DNA from: JBBRZF01 sp038236965
GTDB lineage: Bacteria > Acidobacteriota > Terriglobia > Terriglobales > Acidobacteriaceae
DNA length: 39,080 nucleotides
Reading direction: 5' to 3'
Assembly: GCA_038236965.1 (NCBI GenBank)
Contig: JBBRZF010000009.1
Coordinates: 1 to 39,080 of the forward strand
Shown in pieces: positions 27,564 through 35,086 of this stretch (positions within the stretch are counted from its first letter, which is position 1; the number at the start of each line of letters is the position of its first letter). The position numbers and the translations under genes were made by a program. The notes under the pieces are model-generated. The model ran no database searches. It saw only the letters and a program-made list of their open reading frames with translations, and was not told where the DNA came from.

Positions 27564-27797
27564 TTAGCGTCCTATTGCTCGTGCAGCTCTGGGTTTCTTC
27601 TTCGTGCTGCGACCTTCGCCCATGCTGCTTTTCCGTTCCATCCAGGAATCCAGGATCGTTTTCTTGAATTTCCACCTGTTACCGAGCTTGAACGCAGGAA
27701 TCTTTTCCTCGTAAACGTACTTGTATAGCGTGTCGGGACTCACGCCCAGATACTGCGAAGCCTGGCGAATGTTCATGACTTCCGGCGATTCGGCCAT
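27564..27797 (-). CDS. Small MerR/BldC-type helix-turn-helix DNA-binding protein, first gene of the pil operon
   Basis: The 77-residue protein starts at the ATG at 27797, behind a strong GAGGAG site. A longer frame to 27914 has no such signal. Residues 8-52 form an excisionase-like winged HTH (VMNIRQASQYLGVSPDTLYK, then FKLGNRWKFKKTILDSWM) of the kind seen in BldC and in helix_turn_helix_17 proteins. The C-terminus is Lys/Arg-rich (STKKKPRAARAIGR), good for DNA or RNA contact. It is a DNA-binding protein that may regulate the operon it leads, perhaps at the tandem decamers upstream. It has no ligand domain. Family and binding are well supported; the regulatory target is inferred. Confidence 0.85.
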   Translation of the reverse strand: MAESPEVMNIRQASQYLGVSPDTLYKYVYEEKIPAFKLGNRWKFKKTILDSWMERKSSMGEGRSTKKKPRAARAIGR

Positions 27798-27914
27798 ATA
27801 ACTCCTCAGCCCTTTCCACAGAGTAGTAGCTCCCCGATAAGGTGGGAGAATACCGATTCGGGTGCTGTCGAGGTTGCCCTCGTTTCTCGGGGGGAAAAAC
27901 GATTGATGCTGCAC

Positions 27915-27945
27915 GTTATAACAGGCTTCCCTGCTGAGGTGTCAA
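27915..27945 (-). promoter_or_regulatory. Sigma-70-type promoter of the HTH-pilMNOPQ operon
   Basis: On the minus strand a perfect -35 TTGACA (27940-27945) is followed after 18-19 bases by TTATAAC, which gives a -10 of TTATAA or TATAAC (27915-27921). Transcription would start near 27908, leaving a leader of about 110 bases before the HTH gene. The slightly long spacer suggests activator dependence. Confidence 0.6.
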
Positions 27946-27948
27946 TAA

Positions 27949-27968
27949 TATCTTCCGGTATCTTCCGG
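27949..27968 (-). promoter_or_regulatory. Two tandem 10-bp boxes upstream of the pil promoter
   Basis: The decamer CCGGAAGATA occurs twice, head to tail, ending 3 bases before the -35 box. One helical-turn spacing puts both copies on the same face of the DNA, as expected for a dimeric or tandem activator such as a response regulator or the operon's own HTH protein. The remaining 270 bases to the CHASE3 kinase start show no recognisable gene. A short reading frame there lacks coding character. Confidence 0.6.
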
Positions 27969-28239
27969 TTTTAGCGGTGATTAGGGGTATCTTACTAGGA
28001 ACACTTAATCCAGCGACTCCCATCCTTTGTAGCTGCTGCCTTTACCCACCACAACATACGGTGGTGATGCTGCAAACGGTTCGCTATCTAAACTCAGAAG
28101 TTACTAAGGACATAAGGCGGAAGCCGAATCGGCGCGGCAAACGTGCGCCCCTACCTTGCATCTGTACTTGCACGCAGTTCACAATTAGCGGAACGAGGTA
28201 CGTACGAGCGACGCAATAATCTGAAACTGCTCACCTTTC

Positions 28240-30012
28240 ATGGATCCCAACGACTTCAAAGCACTTCTGCGGACGACCGTCGTCGTCCCCATCCTTTTAT
28301 TGGCGATCCTCGCCTCGATCCTCCTGGTGCAAGCCGGATACCTGCTCACCTCGATGACCCGCCTCGAACAGACGGACCAGACCATCTCCGATCTGCGCGT
28401 CGCCTTCCGTTCCATGCTGGACATGGAAACCGGACTTCGCGGATATCTTTTAACCGGTCAGGAAGTCTACCTGGATCCTTACTACAAGGCGGAACCCACG
28501 GTGGAGCCATTGCTGGGACACCTCCAGACTCTGTTGCAGAAGTTTCCCGACGAGCAAGGCTACATGCTCGCGTTTCATAACAGCTATCAAGCGTGGTACC
28601 TCTACTCGCGGAAGATGATCGAATTGCGCCGCGCCCGGGGAAACTTCAACGACCTGGGATTGAACCTGCAAGGCAAGCAGCTCATGGACACGGTCCGCGA
28701 AAGCCGCGAGCGTCTTATCGTCCACCAGGAGAGGATGCGGAACCAGCGAGCCTACGCCACCCACCGAGCCGCCCAGATGGTGCTGCTCAGCGTCGGCGTC
28801 CTCACGCTCCTCTTTGGTGGAATGATCGCTTACTCAACCTACCGCCGCATGCTCCGGCTGAATTACATCTACGACAAGCATCTAGGCCTGGAGCGCAAAC
28901 GCACGGAAGAGGCGCATGAGACACGCCAATGGCTGCTGACCACCTTGCGCAGCATGGGCGAGGCCGTCATCGCTACAGACACCGCCGGACGCGTTCAATT
29001 CATGAACCCCGTTGCCGAGGCTCTCACCGGATGGACGCAGCAACAGGCGAATGGCCGCCCCTTGCGCGAGATCTATCACGCTGCTGATCTGCCCATCCAT
29101 GACAGTCATCGTCATGAACGCAATTCCGGCGCACTTTCCGAACACTCCCTGCTCCGCTCCCGCACTGGCGAGGAGTACTTCATCGACCAGACCGCTGGCG
29201 GCATCGCCTCCGAAGATGGAGTGGCCCGTGGGTCGGTGCTGGTCTTCCGCGACATGACCCAACGCCGACGTTCGGAAGAAGCCTTGCGCTCCAGCGAAAA
29301 GCTGGCGCTCATCGGAAGAATGTCGGCCACCATCGCCCATGAAATACGCAATCCGCTGGATTCCGTCGCCAACCTTCTGTATCTGCTCCGCCGCAATCCC
29401 AACATGGATGAAGAGGGCACCGAATTCCTCAACCTTGCCGAAGAAGAACTGGCGCGGGTATCGCAGATCGTCAAGCAGTTGCTCAGTTTCAATCGCGAGG
29501 CGCGTTCGCCGGTACAGGTCGATATCAGCGAGGTCATCGAAAGCACGCTGACGCTCTTTGCCCCGAAACTGGATCAGCAACAGATAAGGGTTCTGCGCGA
29601 TTTCGGAGATTACCCGAAGGTCACTGGTTTTCCCGGAGAGCTGCGCCAGGTATTCTCCAACCTGATCGCCAACGCGATGGAAGCTTCGCGCCGCGGGGGC
29701 CTCATCACGATACGGGTCAAAACATCCCGCCACTGGACCTTTCCGGATCGCGAGGGAGTACGGGTCATCATCTGCGATAACGGTTCCGGCATTCCCGAAG
29801 CGGCGCGCGCGAACCTCTTCCAGCCTTTTTTCACCACCAAGGGCGAGCGTGGCACCGGGCTCGGACTCTGGGTCAGTCGCGGCATCGTCGAAAAGCACGA
29901 GGGCTCGATGAATTTCCGCACCAGTACCCGCGATGGACACCGCGGGACCTGCTTCAACATCTTCCTGCCATTCGACCTCCATGGCATCGCAAGCATGGGC
30001 GAAGTAGCGTAA
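28240..30012 (+). CDS. CHASE3-PAS sensor histidine kinase (orphan)
   Basis: The 590-residue protein has a transmembrane helix at about 13-37. A CHASE3-type sensor (about 40-175) contains LRVAFRSMLDMETGLRGYLL, TGQEVYLDPYY and a helical bundle. A second helix lies at about 179-199. A PAS domain spans about 228-340 (VIATDTAGRVQFMNPVAEAL, LTGWTQQQ). HisKA has H367 in IAHEIRNPLDSV. HATPase_c has the N box FSNLIANAMEAS, DNGSGIPE and GTGLGLWVSRGIVEKHEG. Motifs are intact, so it is likely an active kinase. No response regulator is adjacent. It is divergent from the pil operon, which makes a role in controlling pili or motility possible but unproven. CHASE3 ligands are mostly unknown. Confidence 0.92.
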   Translation: MDPNDFKALLRTTVVVPILLLAILASILLVQAGYLLTSMTRLEQTDQTISDLRVAFRSMLDMETGLRGYLLTGQEVYLDPYYKAEPTVEPLLGHLQTLLQKFPDEQGYMLAFHNSYQAWYLYSRKMIELRRARGNFNDLGLNLQGKQLMDTVRESRERLIVHQERMRNQRAYATHRAAQMVLLSVGVLTLLFGGMIAYSTYRRMLRLNYIYDKHLGLERKRTEEAHETRQWLLTTLRSMGEAVIATDTAGRVQFMNPVAEALTGWTQQQANGRPLREIYHAADLPIHDSHRHERNSGALSEHSLLRSRTGEEYFIDQTAGGIASEDGVARGSVLVFRDMTQRRRSEEALRSSEKLALIGRMSATIAHEIRNPLDSVANLLYLLRRNPNMDEEGTEFLNLAEEELARVSQIVKQLLSFNREARSPVQVDISEVIESTLTLFAPKLDQQQIRVLRDFGDYPKVTGFPGELRQVFSNLIANAMEASRRGGLITIRVKTSRHWTFPDREGVRVIICDNGSGIPEAARANLFQPFFTTKGERGTGLGLWVSRGIVEKHEGSMNFRTSTRDGHRGTCFNIFLPFDLHGIASMGEVA

Positions 30013-30086
30013 ATCACCTTTCACCGCGTAAGAACTGGCGGCGAGGGCAACTTGTAAGTGAGTTCTTGATGAATAGATCCGGGCAT

Positions 30087-30114
30087 AGAAAAAGCCGGGC
30101 ACCTTCGCCCGGCT
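30087..30114 (-). terminator. Intrinsic terminator of the RNase E/G gene
   Basis: On the minus strand AGCCGGGC-GAAGGT-GCCCGGCT (30093-30114) is an 8-bp GC-rich stem followed by TTTTC. It lies about 32 bases after the stop at 30146. Confidence 0.9.
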
Positions 30115-30145
30115 CCTCTGGTCTTCCTAACGCCCGCTACCTGCT

Positions 30146-33100
30146 CTACCCGGTGATGTCGAACTGTTCCTGATGCAGCGATACATCCGGCTTCAGAAGG
30201 ATAGTTTTTCCGATGAGGTCTTCCATCTCCTGCAGCCATTTTCCGTTGGCGCCCTTCAGTTCCTTGGCCACTTCCGGATGTACGCGCAACAACACATTCT
30301 TCTCGTCGAGTTGCTTGGCGACTTTGCGCATTTCCACGTAGATCTCGTTGCAGACCGTGGTGACGGACTTCACGAAGCCAGTGGATTCGCAATAAGGACA
30401 CGGTGTGCCCAGCGTGCGTTCCAGCGACTGCTTGACACGCTTGCGGGTGATGGCAACCAGTCCGAAATCGTTGAACTGGAGAACCTTTGACGGCGCGCGG
30501 TCCGACTTCAGCGCCTCTTCCAAGGCCATCATCACCTTCTGGCGATTCTTGCGTTCATCCATGTCGATGAAGTCGATGACGATGATGCCGCCCAGATCGC
30601 GCAGGCGAACCTGGCGGACGATCTCCTTGATGGCATCGACGTTCGTCTTCACGATGGTGTCTTCCAGTCGCGTCGTCTTGCCGACGTATTTGCCGGTGTT
30701 GATGTCGATCGCGACCAGCGCTTCCGTCTGGTTGATGACGATGTAGCCGCCGCTCTTCAGCCATACCTTGGCCTTCAGCGACTTGTTGATCTCTTCCTGT
30801 ATGCCGAACTGCTCGAACAGCGGCGTGGTCTTGGAATACAACTTGATGCGCCGCAACAGGCCGGGCTGGAAGCGCGAAGCGAAGCGAACGATGCGTTCGT
30901 ACTCCTGCTCGTTATCCACCCATATCTGCGAGAAGTCCTGCGTAACTTGGTCGCGCAAGATGCGCTCGACCAGATTGAGATCGTGATAGATCAGCGCCGG
31001 AGACTTGCTGCTGTCGGCGCGGTTCTTGATCTCGTTCCAGAGATGTTTCAGGAAGCGTATGTCGGCGCGAAGTTCGTCTTCCTTCACGTTGGCGGCGGCC
31101 GTGCGGACGATGAATCCGCCGTGACCGTTCTCGCGTTCGCTGGCGACGATGCGCTTCAGACGCTGGCGCTCTTCTTCTGAATTGATCTTGCGCGACACGC
31201 CGATGTGGTTCACTGTCGGCATGAAGACCAGGAAGCGTCCCGGCAGCGCGATGTGACTGGTGATGCGGGCGCCCTTCTTGTTGATGGGCTCCTTCGCGAT
31301 CTGTATGAGAACTTCCTGCCCTTCCTTCAGCAGGTCGCTGATGAGCGGCACAGGGCGCGACGGCATTTCCCGGCGTCCACCACCACCGCTCGGACGAGGA
31401 CTTCCGCGACGTCCGCCACGGCGTCCGCGATCGTTACGGTCGCGGCTCTTTCGGTCGAACGCAGGACGCTCGGCGCGTTGCTGCATTCCGGCGGTCGCGG
31501 CTGGGGCGCGAAGTTCGGCGCGTCCGTTCGACTCTTCGCCTTCTTCTTCCCCGGCCTCTTCGCCATCGCCTTCTTCGCCATCTTCGTAGAATTCGTCGCC
31601 TTCTTCGCCGGCAAGCATTTCCGATTCTTCGAATTCGTCGCCGTTGGCGGCCATTTCAAAGTCGTCGTCTTCTTCCGCGTCGCGAAGGGCTTCGGCGATA
31701 GCGCCGGGGAGTCCTTCTTCGAAGGTCGAACCCGAGTCGGTCGTCTCTTCCTCGAACTCGCTCATCAGGTAGCCGTCGTGATCTTCGGCCAGGAGGGGCG
31801 CATCCGCTTCTTCTTCGTCGAGCTCTTCATGGACCACGATGCCGCCCTGCGGCGCATACCTCGATTCATGGACCGGAGTGGAGTCGTGATCGGCCAGTAC
31901 GGATTCGCTCAGCTCATCCGTCTGTTCGTCGTTCTCCATGGTTTCGCCGCCACCGAAAACGGCCGCGACGTTCATGTTTGCGACGCGTTTTTCTTCGGCA
32001 GCCGGAACCTGCGCGACAGGCGAAGCAACGGGCCACGCGTTATGCGGCTCCGCGATTTCCGTCGTCGGCTCTACTACGGGAGTGGAATTATCCAGAACGG
32101 CGGATTCCACCGTCTCTTCTTCAACGACCGGGGCCGTGTGAACTTCTTCCACCGGAACCGGTTGATAAGCAGGTGCATTCCACGTCGATTCCTGCACGGG
32201 TTCCGCGTGAACCACCGTGGGAACAGCCGCTGCCGTTTCGCCCAGTCCGACGTCTTGAATAGAGGACTGCTCGATCATGCCGTCGCTGGCGATGGGCTCC
32301 ACCGAACTGAAATCGTGCTTGCGAGTTTCCTCACGCGTTTCAGCAACCGGGCTAGCCGTTTCGATGACGGGGTAAACCTGCGACTCCGAAACCTGTGACT
32401 CCGAAGCGAATGACGTGGTCGTCTGCTGCGGCTGGTTCTTGTATTTCGAAATGCTCTCGCCCGGCAGAACGATAGGTTCGTAGTTCGCCGGAAGCGCCTC
32501 GGCGGCTTCACGCGGTTCGCGCGATTCGCGAGGGGCGCGGTCTCCGCGATCGCCACGGTCGCGTCCCAAACGTCCACCGCGGCCACGTTCACCACGGTCA
32601 TTGCGGTCGTTGCGGTCACGGCGTCCGCCGCGCTCTTCGCGCGCAGGACGCTCTTCGTGGGCAGCGGTATCTACTGCTTCAAAAGTCCGAGGCGGTTGGT
32701 CGGCACCGCGCTTGTAACGCGCAATCGATTCGCCCGGCAGAAGCATGGGTTCGTACGGAATCTCTTCCTCGACGGTCGGAGAGGTGATGATCTCGGCGGG
32801 TTCGTCAGCGGCTTGCGCTTCCGGAACCTCGATCTCGTCGGCCTCATCCACGTTCTCGGTGGGCAGCTCGGCAGCATTGGCGCTGCGCTGCTGTTCGGGC
32901 AAACGCTCGCGCTCGCGTCCGCCACGACGACCACGACGGCGACGGCGACCACGCCAGCGGCGCGCTCCCGCTTCGTCCGTGGGTTCGGCGCCGGCATCTT
33001 CGCCATTTCCGCCAGCCGAAGCCTCTTCCGTTTCATCGCCTTCGTCGCCCATATCGTCGCCGATTTCGGCGGGCGCGGGCACGGTGGCCTGTGCGGCCTG

Positions 33101-33418
33101 CCGTGGCTCCTGTTGGCGATTGTCCTGCTTGATTTCCACCATCTGCGCGGGACCGACCGGCACGTCGCCGAATTCATCGTCTTCGTCCTGAAGGTCGAGG
33201 AAGTCGGAAACATAAAGGAAGGCGTCGCGCTCAAGGCCGATGTCGACGAACGCCGACTGCATGCCGGGTAGCACACGCGTCACGCGTCCCTTGTAGATAG
33301 AGCCAGCTAAGGTGTATTCCTGCTCGCGCTCAAAATAAATCTCGGCAAGCTGGTCATCTTCCACCAACGCCACCTTGGTTTCATGGGGCGTACTGGAAAC
33401 GTACAGTTCTTTGTTCAT
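30146..33418 (-). CDS. RNase E/G family endoribonuclease with a ~600-residue disordered insert in the S1 domain
   Basis: The protein has 1090 residues; RNase G-type enzymes usually have about 490. The N-terminal half of the S1 domain (1-75: LAGSIYKGRVTRVLPGMQSA, FVDIGLERDAFLYVSD) is separated from its other half (about 688-745) by an acidic and Arg-rich low-complexity insert (about 76-687). Two Arg-rich RNA-binding-like blocks (153-172 and 650-685) flank it. The motif YEPxxLPGESIxxYK occurs twice, at 222-236 and 313-327. The catalytic domain is intact: D905 (VAIDINTG), D949 (IVIDFIDMDERKNRQ) and the zinc-link cysteines C1007/C1010 (CPYC). It should cleave mRNA and rRNA precursors. The C-terminal degradosome scaffold of E. 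coli RNase E is absent, so the insert may substitute for it. The GGAG site is 5 bases before the start. Confidence 0.93.
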   Translation of the reverse strand: MNKELYVSSTPHETKVALVEDDQLAEIYFEREQEYTLAGSIYKGRVTRVLPGMQSAFVDIGLERDAFLYVSDFLDLQDEDDEFGDVPVGPAQMVEIKQDNRQQEPRQAAQATVPAPAEIGDDMGDEGDETEEASAGGNGEDAGAEPTDEAGARRWRGRRRRRGRRGGRERERLPEQQRSANAAELPTENVDEADEIEVPEAQAADEPAEIITSPTVEEEIPYEPMLLPGESIARYKRGADQPPRTFEAVDTAAHEERPAREERGGRRDRNDRNDRGERGRGGRLGRDRGDRGDRAPRESREPREAAEALPANYEPIVLPGESISKYKNQPQQTTTSFASESQVSESQVYPVIETASPVAETREETRKHDFSSVEPIASDGMIEQSSIQDVGLGETAAAVPTVVHAEPVQESTWNAPAYQPVPVEEVHTAPVVEEETVESAVLDNSTPVVEPTTEIAEPHNAWPVASPVAQVPAAEEKRVANMNVAAVFGGGETMENDEQTDELSESVLADHDSTPVHESRYAPQGGIVVHEELDEEEADAPLLAEDHDGYLMSEFEEETTDSGSTFEEGLPGAIAEALRDAEEDDDFEMAANGDEFEESEMLAGEEGDEFYEDGEEGDGEEAGEEEGEESNGRAELRAPAATAGMQQRAERPAFDRKSRDRNDRGRRGGRRGSPRPSGGGGRREMPSRPVPLISDLLKEGQEVLIQIAKEPINKKGARITSHIALPGRFLVFMPTVNHIGVSRKINSEEERQRLKRIVASERENGHGGFIVRTAAANVKEDELRADIRFLKHLWNEIKNRADSSKSPALIYHDLNLVERILRDQVTQDFSQIWVDNEQEYERIVRFASRFQPGLLRRIKLYSKTTPLFEQFGIQEEINKSLKAKVWLKSGGYIVINQTEALVAIDINTGKYVGKTTRLEDTIVKTNVDAIKEIVRQVRLRDLGGIIVIDFIDMDERKNRQKVMMALEEALKSDRAPSKVLQFNDFGLVAITRKRVKQSLERTLGTPCPYCESTGFVKSVTTVCNEIYVEMRKVAKQLDEKNVLLRVHPEVAKELKGANGKWLQEMEDLIGKTILLKPDVSLHQEQFDITG

Positions 33419-33989
33419 TTGAACTCCGGGCCTGCGTCTTGCTCATGCAATCAGTTTGAAAACTGACTGCCGTCATAGGCAGGCTGCACCGGACAATTGG
33501 GAAGGGATGGTCAGTCTTGAAGATCGGTGGGCTGTTCCGCACGCATGGGGCAGTCGCTGGGTAAGCGACTGTACGTTTCAGAACCGCTCTACTCCACGTC
33601 GGCTGGACGTGAAAACAGACGGATGCGGAATAGGCGTATGCGCGCAGTGCGTACACGTTCCAGCACACGTAACAACTTGAAAACACTTAAGCACCGGTTG
33701 CTAGCGGCACCTTCAGGGGTTTGTGACCGCTCTCTCGATCGTTCAGGAAGCTAAAGAGCATTCCTGCTTTGAGGGGGTCGTTACCCGCCCTGGGCAACGC
33801 TTTGCTTCAATCCTGTCCGGCCCCTCTTCCTCTGGCCGGCGAGTGCCCTCTATTCAAGGGCGTTTGTTGAATCTTGTTAAATACCTACCCGGCGCTATCA
33901 GCGAACGGGCAAAAAGTTCTTCGTGCAAGCTGGGCCCTCGGCCATAGGTTGCACCTTGCGTTGTGCAATCCCTACTCTACAGGATTGCG
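33419..33989 (-). ncRNA. Hairpin-rich leader of the RNase E/G gene (non-coding)
   Basis: These 571 bases between rodA and rne/rng carry no credible gene but at least seven local stems. They are at 33447-33470 (11 bp, one mismatch), 33551-33571 (CAGTCGC/GCGACTG), 33595-33611 (CACGTC/GACGTG), 33744-33766 (CAGGAA/TTCCTG), 33779-33799, 33817-33839 (CCGGCC/GGCCGG) and 33845-33861. Next to the rodA stop, GCAATCC/GGATTGC (33965-33988) overlaps an alternative stem, TTGCAC/GTGCAA (33949-33968). The first stem lies 20 bases before the ribosome-binding site. By analogy with the long E. coli rne 5' leader, the enzyme may cleave or bind its own leader. The promoter was not identified. The RNA limits are unknown. 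Confidence 0.5.
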
Positions 33990-35081
33990 TCAATTTACGA
34001 AACGGCGCATGCGAACATTCATCACGATCCCGAGCGCCAGAAACGTAAACAGTACAGACGAGCCGCCATAACTCATCAGCGGCAACGGAATGCCGGTTAC
34101 AGGCATAAAGCCCACCACCATTCCGATGTTGACCAGGAGATGGAACGTTAGTACGGCCACAACTCCCATCACCACAAAGGCTCCGGCACGGTCTGGTGCC
34201 GTTTGAGCATTGTGGATCAAACGCATCAACACCATGAAGTATAGCAATAAGATGAAAATCGCGCCTACAAATCCATGTTCTTCGCACCAGGCGGCAAAGA
34301 TGAAGTCCGTATGGGGAACCGGCAGGAACTGCCCTTGCGTCTGGCTTCCCTGCGCCGCGCCTTTGCCCCAGATACCGCCCGAACCCACTGCCACCAGCGA
34401 CTGTATGACCTGATAGCCCGAACCCTTCGCGTCCGCCTCCGGCTCCACAAACGTCGAAAGACGCTCCTTCTGATACGGTTTTAGCCCGAATTTCCAGACC
34501 GCTGGCATCAGCACCCCGGCAATCACCAGGATGACCATTGCGTGCTTCAGCCGCATTCCGCCCAGAAACAAGGCCATGATGGCGATAGGAATATAGGTGA
34601 GCGCCGTCCCCAAATCCGGCTGCTTGAGCACCAGCAGCATGGGGATGCCCGCAATCATCCCCGCCTTCATCAACTCGCGGAAAGGCAGTTCTCTCTCCTG
34701 GTAGTCGGCAAAGTACTTGGCCATGGCCAGGATAAGGACGAGTTTGACCCACTCCGATGGTTGGAAGTGGAAGAGTTTCAGGTCGATCCAACGACGCGCG
34801 CCTAAATACTTCTTGCCAAAGATCAGCACGGCGACCAGCGAAACTATAGAGACCGCATACATCCACCAGGTGTTCTCCAGCAGCAACTGGTAGTTGATCA
34901 GGCTCATCACGAACATCAAAATGACGCCGCCCAACAACCAGTAGATCTGCCGTATGTGCATGCCTTCGAACTTGGTATGCAGCGTGGCGCTATAGATCTC
35001 CGTTATGCCGAGCGTGCAAATGATCAGCACGAACAGCAGCAGCACAAAATCAAAATCGCGAAAACGTACGTAGCGTGCCAT
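33990..35081 (-). CDS. rodA: Rod-shape peptidoglycan glycosyltransferase RodA (SEDS family)
   Basis: RodA polymerises lipid II into glycan strands for side-wall growth, together with PBP2. The 363-residue protein has about ten transmembrane helices. Family signatures are GARRWIDLKLFHFQPSEWVK, the extracellular loop GSGGIWGKGAAQGSQTQGQF, VPHTDFIFAAWCEEHGFVGA with the catalytic aspartate of the HTDF motif, and the C-terminal MPVTGIPLPLMSYGGSS. It starts 5 bases after the mrdA stop, so it is co-translated with PBP2, the usual cognate pair. A 7-bp hairpin follows its stop. Confidence 0.95.
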   Translation of the reverse strand: MARYVRFRDFDFVLLLFVLIICTLGITEIYSATLHTKFEGMHIRQIYWLLGGVILMFVMSLINYQLLLENTWWMYAVSIVSLVAVLIFGKKYLGARRWIDLKLFHFQPSEWVKLVLILAMAKYFADYQERELPFRELMKAGMIAGIPMLLVLKQPDLGTALTYIPIAIMALFLGGMRLKHAMVILVIAGVLMPAVWKFGLKPYQKERLSTFVEPEADAKGSGYQVIQSLVAVGSGGIWGKGAAQGSQTQGQFLPVPHTDFIFAAWCEEHGFVGAIFILLLYFMVLMRLIHNAQTAPDRAGAFVVMGVVAVLTFHLLVNIGMVVGFMPVTGIPLPLMSYGGSSVLFTFLALGIVMNVRMRRFVN

Positions 35082-35086
35082 GGTTC

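Noticed and set aside
27977..28219. 80-codon open frame between the pil promoter and the CHASE3 kinase
   Set aside because: No ribosome-binding site, odd composition (Cys/Arg/Thr) and no neighbours. Treated as non-coding upstream DNA.
31205..32398. 397-codon plus-strand open frame opposite the RNase E/G insert
   Set aside because: A Phe/Arg-rich shadow of the Glu-rich insert; no plausible protein.
33419..33989. RNase P RNA, 6S RNA, SRP RNA or tmRNA in the long gap before rne/rng
   Set aside because: I looked for the RNase P core words, the SRP GGAAGGAAGCAG-like loop and tmRNA ends. None is present. The stems are local only, so no known RNA family was assigned.
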